Below, one piece after another: positions 1 through 10,599 of a DNA stretch of 64,000 bases. The stretch spans positions 50,594 through 114,593 of the forward strand of contig NZ_SWCJ01000016.1 in NCBI RefSeq assembly GCF_005116665.1. Direction: 5' to 3'. How positions within the stretch are numbered: the stretch's first letter is position 1; each line of letters opens with the position of its first letter. A model generated the notes under the pieces. That model did no database searches. It saw only the letters and a program-made list of their open reading frames with translations, and was not told the DNA's origin. The stretch comes from Ferrimonas aestuarii (GTDB taxonomy: Bacteria > Pseudomonadota > Gammaproteobacteria > Enterobacterales > Shewanellaceae). The position numbers and the translations under genes were made by a program.

Positions 1-448
1 AATGGGGATCCCAGGTTCCTCCGGTCATCAAAATAGTGGGTTCAGGCTCCAATGCTCTTAGCGCCTCTGCGCCATCCAATGAATTGGTCATCACCACTAG
101 GCCACGCTTGTTATTAAGCTCTGGGATAAGAGCTGCGGTAGTTCGACCGCTATCGATAACAATGCGTTGATGGTCCCTAATCAGCGCCATAGCTGCCCGC
201 GCGATAGCCACTTTAAATGGCGACCTCTTGTGCAGAGGATCATCTTCAATCACCTCCTGAGGCATCGCCACCGCGCCACCGAATCGACGTAACAACAGGC
301 CGCTGGTTTCCAATGCCGCCAAGTCCTTTCGAATGGTAACTTCTGAAGTTTCAAATTGACGAGCTAACTGCTCAACACTGACCTCGCCAGCCTCATTAAC
401 CACCGCCACAATGTTATGACGACGCTGTTGAGTATTACGTTTCGACAT
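1..448 (-). CDS. DeoR-family transcriptional regulator, N-terminal part (cut by window edge)
   Basis: I translated the minus strand from the ATG at 448-446. The first ~60 residues form a DeoR-type winged helix-turn-helix, with the family's SEVTIRKDLAALE recognition-helix motif. The rest is the start of a sugar-phosphate sensor domain (IVIDSGRTTAAL, then MTNSLDGAEAL). The reading frame stays open to base 1, so the C-terminal part lies outside the window. From memory, related genomes carry a DeoR gene between glmU and glmS that is thought to control glucosamine synthesis. glmU is nearby here on the same strand, so the same role is an inference. The ligand cannot be read from the sequence. Confidence is high for the family and low for the target. 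Confidence 0.85.
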   Translation of the reverse strand, partial: MSKRNTQQRRHNIVAVVNEAGEVSVEQLARQFETSEVTIRKDLAALETSGLLLRRFGGAVAMPQEVIEDDPLHKRSPFKVAIARAAMALIRDHQRIVIDSGRTTAALIPELNNKRGLVVMTNSLDGAEALRALEPEPTILMTGGTWDPH

Positions 449-459
449 TGGAATTTAAG

Positions 460-473
460 TTTCGTTTTGAAAG
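460..473. promoter_or_regulatory. Candidate DeoR-family operator
   Basis: The sequence TTTCGTTTTGAAAG lies just upstream of the deoR-type start codon. TTTCGTTTT-like tracts are recalled as operator half-sites for AgaR/SugR-type DeoR regulators. The placement would fit autoregulation. This is a single weak match and is only an inference. Confidence 0.25.
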
Positions 474-681
474 ATAAGTAGTATAGTTGCTAAGCCATAA
501 GTCGCAAGTTTTCCCGACTTAAAACCCTATCAGCACCCCGAATACGCTTTACGCCGCAAAAAAATCAAACCGTAACGGCAATATTTTTTTCACAAAAGAG
601 ACACACAGACTGTTTAGCTTCCAGCTACTGCGTCATCGACGCATTCAAATTCAATAATTAAATACTGTGTGAGAATCAATT

Positions 682-2493
682 ATGGACAAGGGATTTAAAC
701 TGTCGCTGATGGCGATGACCCTAGCGGCAGTCTTATCAGGCTGTGCCGATGATGGCAGCGATGGTGCGGCTGGCACCCCTGGTCAGAACGGTCAAAATGG
801 ACAAGATGGCTCCAATGGCGAAAACGGTCAGGTCGGAAAACTGACCCGCATCGCCACTGTGCCTCTGGGCGCCGAAGTAACCGGTATCTTCCTAAACGAA
901 GAAGGTGATCTGTTCTTCAACCTGCAGCACCCATCTTCCGCCAATACCGAAACCGATCATAACGACACCGCCTACAACCGCGGTACCGTGGGCGTGTTAA
1001 CTGGCGTCAACTTCAACCAACTGCCAATGGATCTGGTTGATTCTCCGGTGCCAGCGTCTGAGAAAGAGCAGCAGACCGTCATGGCGGCCTACGGCCAATA
1101 TCAGATCATTGGTCAGAACGGCGATACCTTAGATGGCAAATTACCAAAAGGCTTAGGTGTTATTCACAGCCTCAGTGGCGACACTGCCGTTGCCGATACC
1201 GATATGCCTGACTTCAACGCTTACGTTGCTGTTGAAGAGGGTAAGGGTTACCTATTCACCAACTGGGAGCACATTCCCGGTGGCATGAGCCGTTTGATGA
1301 TCAGCAAGAGTGCCGATGGCTCCTGGAAAATCGACGACGCAATGATGCTGGACTTCTCCGAGATCAAAGGCACCGCCGCCAACTGTTTTGGTAGCCTGAC
1401 CCCTTGGGGTACGCCACTGAGTTCAGAGGAGTGGATTGTTGGCTCCAGCGCCGGTGAGGTAACCAACTTCGACTGGAACAACCCTGACGCACAGTACGCT
1501 AACGACACAGCCATGCAAGCGATGCTCGATGGCAGCTATCCAAACCCTTACGACTACGGTTACATCATCGAAGTGACCGATCCGAAAGGGGAAGCCAAGC
1601 CAGTTAAACACTACGCTTTGGGTCGCTATGAACACGAAAATGGCACAGTCATGCCGGATCAGCGCACCGTATACCTGTCTCAGGATGATACCGGTGGCGT
1701 GATGTTTAAATTTGTTGCCGATGCCGCAGGCGATCTGAGTGCCGGTACCCTTTACGGTGCCAAACTGACTCAAGATGCTGGCTCGACTGAGCCTCTAACC
1801 ACAGGTTTCGACGTTGAGTGGGTTGAATTGGCTCACGGCAACAGCGATGAGATTGAAAGCTGGATCCGTGAATACGATGGTATCGACCGCGATGATTACG
1901 TGGAAGGCGAAACCAGCTACATGACCAATGCTGACGTGGAAGCTTGGGCTAATGGCGATGCCAACTACCCAAGCGTTGCAGATGGCGGTAGTGCCGTTAC
2001 CGCAGGCAAGCCCATGGACGACCGCGCCGCATTTCTAGAATCTCGCTACGCCGCCGACCTTAAGGGTGCCACCTCTGAGTTCCGTAAACTGGAAGGCATC
2101 AACATCAACGCCAAACGCGCCGAACAGGCTATCGACGGCAAAGTTCACTTTGAAAACGAAACCATCGACAGCGCTTACGTCTACTTTGCCATTGCCGATC
2201 TGGATAAAACCATGATCGATGGGGAAGGGGACATTGCGCTATCTAGCCGCGTGAAAGACTGTGGCGGGGTGTATCGCATGCCTTTGGGTGACAACTACAA
2301 CGTCAACCGCATCGAACCGGTAGTCATGGGCAGCACCTATCGCGACAGCCTAACCGGCGCCGCCCGCTGTGACGTTGACCAACTGTCTCAGCCTGACAAC
2401 GTTATCGTCATGGACGATGGTCGTCTACTGATTGGTGAAGACGGTTTCCAGACCAACAACACCCTGTGGATGTACAACCCAATCAACAAGTAA
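682..2493 (+). CDS. PhoX/DUF839-family secreted lipoprotein with collagen-like linker
   Basis: The 603-residue protein starts with a lipoprotein signal peptide (lipobox LSGC, lipidated Cys21). Residues 25-52 have glycine at every third position, about ten Gly-X-Y triplets, like a collagen-type stalk. The rest matches the PhoX (DUF839) beta-propeller phosphatase family. Cys235 sits in the NCFGSLTPWGT block, followed by the EEW acidic pair. YLSQDDTGGVMFKF and the closing PDNVIVMDDGRLLIGED block are also typical. In characterised PhoX the equivalent Cys and Glu residues hold an iron-calcium cofactor that hydrolyses phosphate esters. Whether this protein is a phosphatase is inferred. It would sit on a membrane surface facing the periplasm or outside. 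A terminator and then a di-haem protein gene follow. Confidence 0.8.
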   Translation: MDKGFKLSLMAMTLAAVLSGCADDGSDGAAGTPGQNGQNGQDGSNGENGQVGKLTRIATVPLGAEVTGIFLNEEGDLFFNLQHPSSANTETDHNDTAYNRGTVGVLTGVNFNQLPMDLVDSPVPASEKEQQTVMAAYGQYQIIGQNGDTLDGKLPKGLGVIHSLSGDTAVADTDMPDFNAYVAVEEGKGYLFTNWEHIPGGMSRLMISKSADGSWKIDDAMMLDFSEIKGTAANCFGSLTPWGTPLSSEEWIVGSSAGEVTNFDWNNPDAQYANDTAMQAMLDGSYPNPYDYGYIIEVTDPKGEAKPVKHYALGRYEHENGTVMPDQRTVYLSQDDTGGVMFKFVADAAGDLSAGTLYGAKLTQDAGSTEPLTTGFDVEWVELAHGNSDEIESWIREYDGIDRDDYVEGETSYMTNADVEAWANGDANYPSVADGGSAVTAGKPMDDRAAFLESRYAADLKGATSEFRKLEGININAKRAEQAIDGKVHFENETIDSAYVYFAIADLDKTMIDGEGDIALSSRVKDCGGVYRMPLGDNYNVNRIEPVVMGSTYRDSLTGAARCDVDQLSQPDNVIVMDDGRLLIGEDGFQTNNTLWMYNPINK

Positions 2494-2509
2494 GCCAACT
2501 TGTGAACCT

Positions 2510-2540
2510 CGGCCAGTCCTATTGGGCTGGCCGATTTTTC
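2510..2540 (+). terminator. Intrinsic terminator between the PhoX-like gene and the haem protein gene
   Basis: CGGCCAG at 2510-2516 pairs with CTGGCCG at 2527-2533, and ATTTTTC follows. It lies only 22 bases before the next gene's ATG on the same strand. It may therefore reduce rather than stop expression of that gene. Confidence 0.7.
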
Positions 2541-2561
2541 GATCCTAATCGGTCTAACATA

Positions 2562-4226
2562 ATGAAAACGATAATATTACCGCTAGTGTTCAGTGCCTCT
2601 GTTCTTGCCGACTCTGCCGATACGCCACTGGCGTTGCGAGACGACATTCCCGCTCGTGCCTACCTAGAGCACAACAGCCTCTATAACGCCGAGTCGGTGA
2701 TTCCACCTCAGTGCTACACCAAAACCGAAGGCAAAAATAACCCCTGTTTTGTCTGTCACCAGACCAATGTGGATGGTCGACCCAACACCATGAACGATGG
2801 CAGCCTTCAGGGAAGCTACGACTTCTCCGACCTTGGCCTCAATAACCATTGGCAGAATCTATTTAAAGATCGCCGTGACGCGATAAAGGCCACCTCAGAC
2901 GCCGACATTGACGCCTATGTGCGCCAAGACAACTATCAGACCCTACTGAGTCGCGCCAACTCAGAACAATGGCCAGCAGAGCCGCTGCAACTAGAGCAGT
3001 TGGCTTACCCTAACCAAGCCTTTGATGAACTTGGCTTTGCCAAGGACGGCAGCCACTGGGTGGCCTTCAACTACAAACCGTTTCCCAGCACCTTTTGGCC
3101 CACCAACGGCTCCACCGGCGATGTGATGATCCGTCTTCCAAAAGCATTTCGTGAACATCAGGGCCACTACTCCAGAGATCTCTATCTGGCCAACCTCAGC
3201 CTACTGGAGATGACAATCAAAGACCAGGATAGCCTTAGCGTACCGCCTCTGTCTGAAACCAAACTCAAACTGGATCTCAACGGCAATGGTCAGCTAGAAC
3301 CTCAGATCACCCAGATTCAAAGACAGAGCCATTTCCTTGGAGATGCCAGCAATCAACCGCTCAACCGGATGCTGTATCCCAAAGACACCGAATTTCTGCA
3401 CAGCGTGCGCTACATCGACATCGATGCTCACGGTAACATTCAGCCCGCGCCGCGAATGAAAGAGCTACGCTACATGCGCAAGCACATCGACGTTACTCCA
3501 CAACAACTGCGCAGCGCCTATTACCTAGAACGTAAAGAGAAACTATTCGAAAACTTGCCGCAAACCACCTTCATTGGTGACAAAGGCATCGCCAATAACT
3601 TTGGCTGGACCATCAATGGCTACATCGAAGATGACACTGGCGAGCTTCGTCACCAAAATCAACAGGAACTGGCGTTCTGCAACGGTTGCCACAAAACCAT
3701 CGGCACCACCATCGATCAGGTATTCTCCTTTGCCCGCAAAGTGGAAGGTGCCCAGGGTTGGGGCTATCTGGATCTAAGTGTTCAGCAGGACGTCCCCAGC
3801 TTTAGCGACAACCAAACTCTCAGCAAAACCCAGGGTGAGTTTCTGACTTACATGCAGCGAGTGGGCGGTGGCGATGAGTTTCGTCAAAATACTGAGATGC
3901 TCAGCCGTTGGTTTGATGCTGAGGGTAACGTGGATGTGGCCAAAGTGGAGAGCGTAAGCTCCATTGCCGAACTGATCCTGCCTTCACCACAGCGGGCAAG
4001 GGCGCTCAATAAAGCTTATCGGGAGATCGTGAAAGAGCAGAGTTATCTATTTGGCCGAGATGCGGTATTGGCACCAGCCACCAATGTGTTCCAGCAGATC
4101 GATGCCGATGTAGCACCACTAGAGCCCCAGCACCGTTACCGGTTTGATATCCGCTTAGAGTGGTTTGCTGAGTCGATGAAAAAGTCACAATTGGCGACGA
4201 CCAACCAGCAAACTGCGGAGGAGTAA
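2562..4226 (+). CDS. Secreted protein with two c-type haem-binding CXXCH motifs
   Basis: I chose the ATG at 2562 (554 residues). It gives a clean signal peptide (MK, hydrophobic TIILPLVFSASV, cleavage after VLA). The frame runs 32 codons further upstream, but through the preceding terminator hairpin. CFVCH at 62-66 and CNGCH at 373-377 are covalent haem c attachment motifs, so the protein should be a periplasmic or exported cytochrome. A stretch DLNGNGQLE resembles a calcium-binding EF-hand loop. I do not recognise a named family. It follows a PhoX-like gene with a 68-base gap, which suggests a joint function. Its stop codon touches the left end of a MITE-like element. No good ribosome binding site is visible, so the start is moderately sure. 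Confidence 0.75.
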   Translation: MKTIILPLVFSASVLADSADTPLALRDDIPARAYLEHNSLYNAESVIPPQCYTKTEGKNNPCFVCHQTNVDGRPNTMNDGSLQGSYDFSDLGLNNHWQNLFKDRRDAIKATSDADIDAYVRQDNYQTLLSRANSEQWPAEPLQLEQLAYPNQAFDELGFAKDGSHWVAFNYKPFPSTFWPTNGSTGDVMIRLPKAFREHQGHYSRDLYLANLSLLEMTIKDQDSLSVPPLSETKLKLDLNGNGQLEPQITQIQRQSHFLGDASNQPLNRMLYPKDTEFLHSVRYIDIDAHGNIQPAPRMKELRYMRKHIDVTPQQLRSAYYLERKEKLFENLPQTTFIGDKGIANNFGWTINGYIEDDTGELRHQNQQELAFCNGCHKTIGTTIDQVFSFARKVEGAQGWGYLDLSVQQDVPSFSDNQTLSKTQGEFLTYMQRVGGGDEFRQNTEMLSRWFDAEGNVDVAKVESVSSIAELILPSPQRARALNKAYREIVKEQSYLFGRDAVLAPATNVFQQIDADVAPLEPQHRYRFDIRLEWFAESMKKSQLATTNQQTAEE

Positions 4227-4387
4227 TACCAATTCAATTAAGGAGATGATCAGCTTAGTGCGCCGAGTAAATTGTCTCAATCTAGACGCTCAATGCCGTT
4301 GCTAGTGGTTCTAACAACAAATTGAGCAACGAAGAGTGAGGCAATTTAAACAAGCAATAATGACTAGATCTTTAGTTGAATTGGTAT
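4226..4387. repeat. 162-bp MITE-like element with ATACCAATTCAAYTAA ends
   Basis: The ends form an inverted repeat: ATACCAATTCAATTAA at 4226-4241 and TTAGTTGAATTGGTAT at 4372-4387. Internal arms (TAAATTG near 4268 and CAATTTA near 4343) add to a long potential hairpin. No open reading frame is convincing. The sequence TAA abuts both ends and may be a target duplication. A related single end lies at 30767 and a larger element with similar ends at 47823. It starts inside the upstream stop codon and ends just before the glmU terminator. Confidence 0.65.
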
Positions 4388-4390
4388 AAA

Positions 4391-4427
4391 TCAAAAACGC
4401 CGCCCTTGGCAGTAACCAAGGGCGGCG
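4391..4427 (-). terminator. Intrinsic terminator of glmU
   Basis: A perfect 12-bp stem (CGCCGCCCTTGG at 4398-4409, CCAAGGGCGGCG at 4416-4427) with a 6-base loop is followed on the minus strand by GTTTTTGATTT-type sequence. It lies just after the glmU stop codon. Confidence 0.85.
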
Positions 4428-4455
4428 CAATAAACCTTACAAAGTAAGTGACTGC

Positions 4456-5811
4456 TTACTTTTTCTTCTGTGGCCGCTGCCAACCAGTAAGATGCTTCTG
4501 CTTAGTGCGGGTGAGCACCAATTCACCCTCAGCCACATCCTTAGTAATGGTAGAGCCCGCCGCAACAGTGGCGCCTTTGCCAATGGTTACCGGCGCCACT
4601 AACTGGCTGTCGGAACCGATAAAGGCATTATCTTCAATCACGGTTTTGTGCTTATTGGCACCGTCGTAGTTGCAGGTGATGGTTCCGGCACCGATGTTTA
4701 CTTTCTCACCCACATCAGCATCACCAATGTAGGCAAGGTGGTTAGCTTTCGAGCCTTTACCTAAACGGGCTTTCTTCATCTCAACGAAGTTACCAATGTG
4801 GCTGTCATGCACCAACTCTGCGCCAGGACGCAGTCGTGCAAATGGGCCGACGGTACAGATCTCACCCACAGTGGCATCTTCCACTAGGGTAAAGGGTTTA
4901 AGCACGCTGCCATCGCCAATGCGGCAATCTTTAAGAACACAGCCTGGGCCAATCACCACGTTGTTGCCGATCTCGACTTTGCCTTGGATCACCACATTGA
5001 CGTCGATAAACACGTCCTGACCCACGATCAGCTCACCACGCACGTCAAAACGGGCAGGGTCGGCCAGAGTCGCCCCTTCCAACATCGCCTTCTCCGCCGC
5101 ACGAGCCTGAAATGCGCGCTCCAATGCCGCCAGCTGTACCCGATTATTGGCCCCTTCCACTTCAATTGCAGTGTCAGGCTGTGCAGTGGCCACGCCACCT
5201 TCTGCTGCGGCCATGGCAATGACATCAGTGAGGTAGTACTCACCCTGAGCGTTGTCGTTAGACAGGTTGGCCAGCCAACGCTTCAACGCTTTACCCGGTG
5301 CCACCAGAATGCCGGTATTCACCTCTGCAATGGCTCGCTGCACCTCATTGGCATCTTTGTGCTCTACAATGGCGGTTACCGTACCCGTATCATCACGCAC
5401 AATGCGTCCGTAACCCGTTGGGTCATCTAAGTTCACGGTCAACAAACCGATGCCATTCTCCGGTTGTACCGCCAGTAAACGTGACAGAGTCTCTGTTTGA
5501 ATCAGTGGCACATCGCCATAGAGCACCAGCACTTTGCTGTCGTCTTGCCATGATGCTTGGTCGACCGCATGACCGGTACCTAGCTGCTCCGCCTGCAGTG
5601 CCCAACTAACTTTATTATGCGCCAGTGCTTGCTGCAGCTGCTCAGCGCCATGACCATATACCAAATGAGTTTGAACTGGAGACAGCGCCGCTGCCGCATC
5701 GATAACATGCTGAGCCATTGGCTTACCGGCAATACCGTGAAGCACTTTAGGCAGGTTAGAGCGCATGCGAGTGCCTTTACCCGCCGCTAGGATGACAATT
5801 TCCAAACTCAT
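4456..5811 (-). CDS. glmU: Bifunctional UDP-GlcNAc pyrophosphorylase / glucosamine-1-phosphate N-acetyltransferase
   Basis: GlmU acetylates glucosamine-1-phosphate and then couples it to UTP, giving UDP-GlcNAc for peptidoglycan and LPS. The 451 residues match the usual ~455. The N-terminal nucleotidyltransferase opens with [10 protein letters not shown] (residues 8-17) and contains YGDVPL and YYLTDVI. The second half is a left-handed beta-helix of hexapeptide repeats, ending in a lysine-rich tail. It is a cytoplasmic enzyme. From memory, relatives have glmU next to the atp operon and the deoR-glmS pair. Here about 4 kb of other genes separate it from the deoR gene, and two genes separate it from atpC. 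Confidence 0.97.
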   Translation of the reverse strand: MSLEIVILAAGKGTRMRSNLPKVLHGIAGKPMAQHVIDAAAALSPVQTHLVYGHGAEQLQQALAHNKVSWALQAEQLGTGHAVDQASWQDDSKVLVLYGDVPLIQTETLSRLLAVQPENGIGLLTVNLDDPTGYGRIVRDDTGTVTAIVEHKDANEVQRAIAEVNTGILVAPGKALKRWLANLSNDNAQGEYYLTDVIAMAAAEGGVATAQPDTAIEVEGANNRVQLAALERAFQARAAEKAMLEGATLADPARFDVRGELIVGQDVFIDVNVVIQGKVEIGNNVVIGPGCVLKDCRIGDGSVLKPFTLVEDATVGEICTVGPFARLRPGAELVHDSHIGNFVEMKKARLGKGSKANHLAYIGDADVGEKVNIGAGTITCNYDGANKHKTVIEDNAFIGSDSQLVAPVTIGKGATVAAGSTITKDVAEGELVLTRTKQKHLTGWQRPQKKK

Positions 5812-6036
5812 AGGGGATCCGTGAAGGTTTAACTGAAATTACAAAGGGCTGAGTATAACGTTAGCCCATAGGAAAATCAGCTTAAGGGAACGTAAGCGCC
5901 TTTACCCCGAGGATATTGAATATCAGTTCTCTGAGGATGAATCTGAAAAAATCCAAAATTCGATAACAAACTCAATTATTAAGCACCAAATAGGAGTAAA
6001 CTGACCACCTGAATCTCAGAGGGAACGAGCATTCAC

Positions 6037-6927
6037 ATGTCATCACATTCGGTCATTACGGCACACCTTCAGCTTGCTCTTTATGCACTGCTTATCAGTA
6101 CCGCCTTTCCCATAGCGGCAGCCCTTGGCCAAGACTACCCTCCGGTATTGACCACCTGGTTTCGCTTTCTCATTGCCGCCTTAGGCTTTGCCCTATTATT
6201 AAGGCTGCAAAATAGGCTGCACTGGCCCGGTTGGCGCTCCGTTGGCCGTTATGCTCTCATCAGTTTCCCCATTACTGGTTTTTTCCTGTTGATGTTTGTC
6301 TCCGGGGAGACCGCTTCAGCACTGCACCTAGGCGGCCTTTATACTGGCGTGCCCATTGCCAGCTTGATTCTTGGACACCTAATCTGGAAAACCCCGCTGT
6401 CAAAACAGAGGCTGCTGGCGTTATTTCTGGGAGCACTGGCCGCGTTGTGGGTAATGACCGAGGGTCATCTGAGCCGCTTAGCTGGGGATTGGCCTTTGGG
6501 CAACAGCATTTTTCTACTCGCTTGCCTGTTAATGGCGGTCTACCCAATGGTGCTCAGAAGCCTCTATCGCAGCGAGCCCATGATGGTGATTACCGGATGG
6601 TCGATGATCAGCGGTTGCTTCTGGTTGACCTTGGCAATCCTAGTCATGCAACCGCAACTGTCATTACCAACTTACTCACAGTGGCAGCTGATCATCTGGT
6701 TGGCCATCGGCACCACCATGTTTACCTTCTTCCTGTTTAAATCCGCCAGCATCGTGGTAGGCGGCGGCTCAGCCCACGCCTATGGGCTACTTACGCCAGT
6801 ACTCGTGATCGGCATCAATGCCTACCTAGAGAAACCGCTACCCAGCCTTTGGGTCATCCCTGGCATTGCGATGATCTTTATCTGCCTACTGTGGATCTTG
6901 TACCTCGATAGACAACACCCTCTGTAA
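6037..6927 (+). CDS. DMT-superfamily (EamA-type) permease
   Basis: The 296-residue protein is almost wholly hydrophobic, with about ten predicted membrane segments in two related halves, as in EamA/DMT exporters. The early TAFPIAAALGQDYPPVLTTW and RFLIAALGFALL stretches are typical of the first repeat. SASIVVGGGSAHAYGLLTPV is typical of the second. The substrate cannot be told; family members export amino acids, metabolites or drugs. It is followed after 12 bases by an acetyltransferase gene on the same strand, so the two are probably cotranscribed. The pair interrupts the usual glmU-atpC neighbourhood. Confidence 0.8.
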   Translation: MSSHSVITAHLQLALYALLISTAFPIAAALGQDYPPVLTTWFRFLIAALGFALLLRLQNRLHWPGWRSVGRYALISFPITGFFLLMFVSGETASALHLGGLYTGVPIASLILGHLIWKTPLSKQRLLALFLGALAALWVMTEGHLSRLAGDWPLGNSIFLLACLLMAVYPMVLRSLYRSEPMMVITGWSMISGCFWLTLAILVMQPQLSLPTYSQWQLIIWLAIGTTMFTFFLFKSASIVVGGGSAHAYGLLTPVLVIGINAYLEKPLPSLWVIPGIAMIFICLLWILYLDRQHPL

Positions 6928-6939
6928 TAGTGAACAACC

Positions 6940-7509
6940 ATGAATATTTTTGACATCATGCGCTCCGGAGAGAGCTACAACCTATTCAATGATGAACTTG
7001 AACAAGTTCGAGAGCACAACTACCTGCTGCTACGCCAATTCAATGATGAACTGGACGCCGACAAGCGCTTTGAGCTACTCAAAGAAGTTGGGATAGATCT
7101 GCACCCAACCGCCTACATTCAGCCGCCATTTCGCACCTGCTATGGCCGCCACATCAAATTAGGGGCGCGCTGCTTTGTTAACTGGGACTGCATCATGCTG
7201 GACCACGGTGGCATCACCTTTGGTGACGACGTCGCCGTGGGTCCACGTTGCCAATTCCTTACCGTAAATCACGATATGGAGTTAGGCCGCCGCAATGAAG
7301 GTTTTGAGAGCGCCAAACCCATTGTGGTTGAGGACAGCGCGTGGATTGGTGCCGGTTGCTTAATTTTAGGCGGCGTTACCATTGGAGAAGGAGCGGTAGT
7401 GGCTGCCGGTGCGGTGGTGACCAAAGACGTGGCACCTCATACGGTTGTCGGCGGTAACCCAGCTAAGTGGATCAAAGATAACCCTCCGATTGCAGCTGGA
7501 AAGTCGTGA
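6940..7509 (+). CDS. Sugar O-acetyltransferase (LacA/Maa/NodL-type hexapeptide protein)
   Basis: The 189 residues have the layout of acetyl-CoA-dependent maltose/galactoside acetyltransferases: a helical N-terminal cap (residues ~1-55), then a left-handed beta-helix. Key blocks are [33 protein letters not shown], the catalytic-type NHD in [11 protein letters not shown], and the closing [12 protein letters not shown]. The family acetylates a sugar hydroxyl; the acceptor here is unknown. It lies 12 bases after the DMT permease gene. In some bacteria such pairs acetylate and export excess sugars, but that is only an analogy. Confidence 0.85.
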   Translation: MNIFDIMRSGESYNLFNDELEQVREHNYLLLRQFNDELDADKRFELLKEVGIDLHPTAYIQPPFRTCYGRHIKLGARCFVNWDCIMLDHGGITFGDDVAVGPRCQFLTVNHDMELGRRNEGFESAKPIVVEDSAWIGAGCLILGGVTIGEGAVVAAGAVVTKDVAPHTVVGGNPAKWIKDNPPIAAGKS

Positions 7510-7791
7510 TTTTCTATTTTTAAAGGCTCTAACGTTAAAGACGCTGGGCTCTGACGTGCGTCAGAGAGGCGGGTAAGGAGTGTATCCGTGCTGGCGGCGG
7601 GTTGTCAGCTCAAGACTCACCCTTAAACGCCATGCCGACGTACGTCGGTATCCAATAGCATTGTGCTATGAATCTTAAAGGTGCTGCCCCAACCTTCGTC
7701 AGGGTAGCTGACCAGCAGAGCTGGAAATCAAAGTCTCTAGATCCCTGCCTTCGCAGGGACGGCTTATCGACTTCGTCGAATTTTAGCCGAT
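7510..7791. other. Structured non-coding stretch, repeat-like
   Basis: No gene is visible in these ~280 bases. The stretch contains several short perfect hairpins: TCTGACG/CGTCAGA near 7550, CCGACGTACGTCGG near 7635, a CATAGCACAATGCTATTGG-type stem near 7660, and CCCTGCCTTCGCAGGG near 7743. Closely spaced palindromes of this sort, between a gene end and a terminator, are typical of dispersed intergenic repeats (REP- or MITE-like). No second copy occurs in this window. Confidence 0.5.
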
Positions 7792-7820
7792 AAAAAAGGC
7801 GACCCTAGGGTCGCCTTTTT
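7792..7820. terminator. Intrinsic terminator after atpC (works in both directions)
   Basis: AAAAAAGGCGACCCTAGGGTCGCCTTTTT is a nearly perfect palindrome with A and T runs on both sides. It lies 16 bases beyond the atpC stop codon and would also end transcripts entering from the acetyltransferase side. Confidence 0.85.
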
Positions 7821-7836
7821 CGCTGCGAGCTTGGGC

Positions 7837-8265
7837 TTATTTGCCCAGACCTTTGCGGATGGTGTCCACAACGCGAAGTTGTGCCATCGCTTTCGCCAGT
7901 TCGATTGCGGCTGCTTCGTAGTCCATGTCTGCAGAGGCGGATGCCATCTGCTCTTCGGCTGCGCGCTTGGCTGCTTCTGCAGCCTCCACATCGATATCTT
8001 CACCACGTACGGCAACATCAGCCAGCACGGAGGCATTATCGGGTTGAACCTCGAGAATGCCACCTGACAGGTAGATTACCTCTTCACTGTCATCTTGCTT
8101 TCTGATGCGAACCATACCGGGTTTGATGGCGGTCAGCAGTGGAGTGTGGCCAGCCATGATCCCTAGCTCACCCTCGGTACCTGAAACTTGCAGGTACTGA
8201 GCGCGACCAGAAAAAATGCTGCCTTCCGCACTAACGACATCCAAATGAAGTGTCATAGCTGCCAT
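7837..8265 (-). CDS. atpC: ATP synthase F1 epsilon subunit
   Basis: The 142-residue protein is the central-stalk subunit that couples rotation and inhibits ATP hydrolysis. The N-terminal beta-sandwich opens with [15 protein letters not shown] and continues with [19 protein letters not shown], both diagnostic. The C-terminal two-helix hairpin is alanine-rich. It is the last gene of the atp operon, 20 bases after atpD, and is followed by a strong terminator. Confidence 0.97.
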   Translation of the reverse strand: MAAMTLHLDVVSAEGSIFSGRAQYLQVSGTEGELGIMAGHTPLLTAIKPGMVRIRKQDDSEEVIYLSGGILEVQPDNASVLADVAVRGEDIDVEAAEAAKRAAEEQMASASADMDYEAAAIELAKAMAQLRVVDTIRKGLGK

Positions 8266-8285
8266 CTCATCCTCCCGGAAGTGGT

Positions 8286-9722
<1,437 letters not shown>

Positions 9723-10583
9723 TTAAACTGCCGCAGCACCGGCACAAATCTCAGACAGTTCCTGCGTAATCGCAGCCTGACGAGCTTTGTTGTACACCAG
9801 TTGCAGGTCTTCAATCAGGGTTCCGGCGTTATCAGTTGCGGCTTTCATCGCAACCATACGCGCGGCCTGTTCAGACGCGACATTCTCAACTACACCTTGG
9901 TAAACCTGAGATTCGACGTAACGAACCAGAAGTTTATCCAACAGCGCTTTCGGATCGGGCTCATAAATGTAGTCCCAAGCGTGAGCGCGTTTTTCGGTGT
10001 CGTCTTTCGGCAACGGCAGAAGCTGATCGATCACTGGGTCTTGCTTCATGGTGTTTACAAACTTGTTGTACACCAGATACAGACGATCCAGCTTGCCCTC
10101 GTTGTAGGCATCCAGCATCACCTTAACTGAACCAATTAGGTCAGTTAGGGAAGGGGCGTCGCCCAGACCAGTGGCCTGTGCGGTAACATCGCCACCAAAG
10201 CTTTGGAAGAAGCCTGCGCCTTTGGAACCGATAGCGGCGTATTGGACGTTAACGCCCTTTTCCGCCCACTCGGTGGCAGCCTTAGCTACCGACTTGAACA
10301 TGTTGATGTTCAAGCCACCACACAAACCACGGTCAGTTGAGATGACGATATAACCGACATTCTTAACTTCACGCTCTTCCAGGTATGGATGCTTATATTC
10401 CAGAGAGCCCTGCGCTACGTGACCAATCACCTTTCGCATGTTCTCTGCGTATGGACGGCTGGCGTGCATGCGGTCCTGAGCTTTACGCATCTTGGACGCA
10501 GCTACCATCTCCATGGCAGAGGTGATCTTCTGAGTGTTTTTTACACTCGCGATCTTGGTACGGATCTCTTTAGCGCCGGCCAT
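9723..10583 (-). CDS. atpG: ATP synthase F1 gamma subunit
   Basis: The 286-residue rotor shaft of F1 is two long helices around a Rossmann-like domain. The start [20 protein letters not shown] and the end [15 protein letters not shown] are family signatures for the coiled-coil helices that enter the alpha3beta3 ring. [11 protein letters not shown] in the middle is also conserved. It lies between atpA (16 bases) and atpD (33 bases) in the operon. Confidence 0.97.
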   Translation of the reverse strand: MAGAKEIRTKIASVKNTQKITSAMEMVAASKMRKAQDRMHASRPYAENMRKVIGHVAQGSLEYKHPYLEEREVKNVGYIVISTDRGLCGGLNINMFKSVAKAATEWAEKGVNVQYAAIGSKGAGFFQSFGGDVTAQATGLGDAPSLTDLIGSVKVMLDAYNEGKLDRLYLVYNKFVNTMKQDPVIDQLLPLPKDDTEKRAHAWDYIYEPDPKALLDKLLVRYVESQVYQGVVENVASEQAARMVAMKAATDNAGTLIEDLQLVYNKARQAAITQELSEICAGAAAV

Positions 10584-10599
10584 CTTCTATCTCCCCCTG

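Noticed and set aside
1248..1773. Minus-strand frames opposite the PhoX-like gene
   Set aside because: They are antisense to a well-supported coding frame and lack start signals and motifs.
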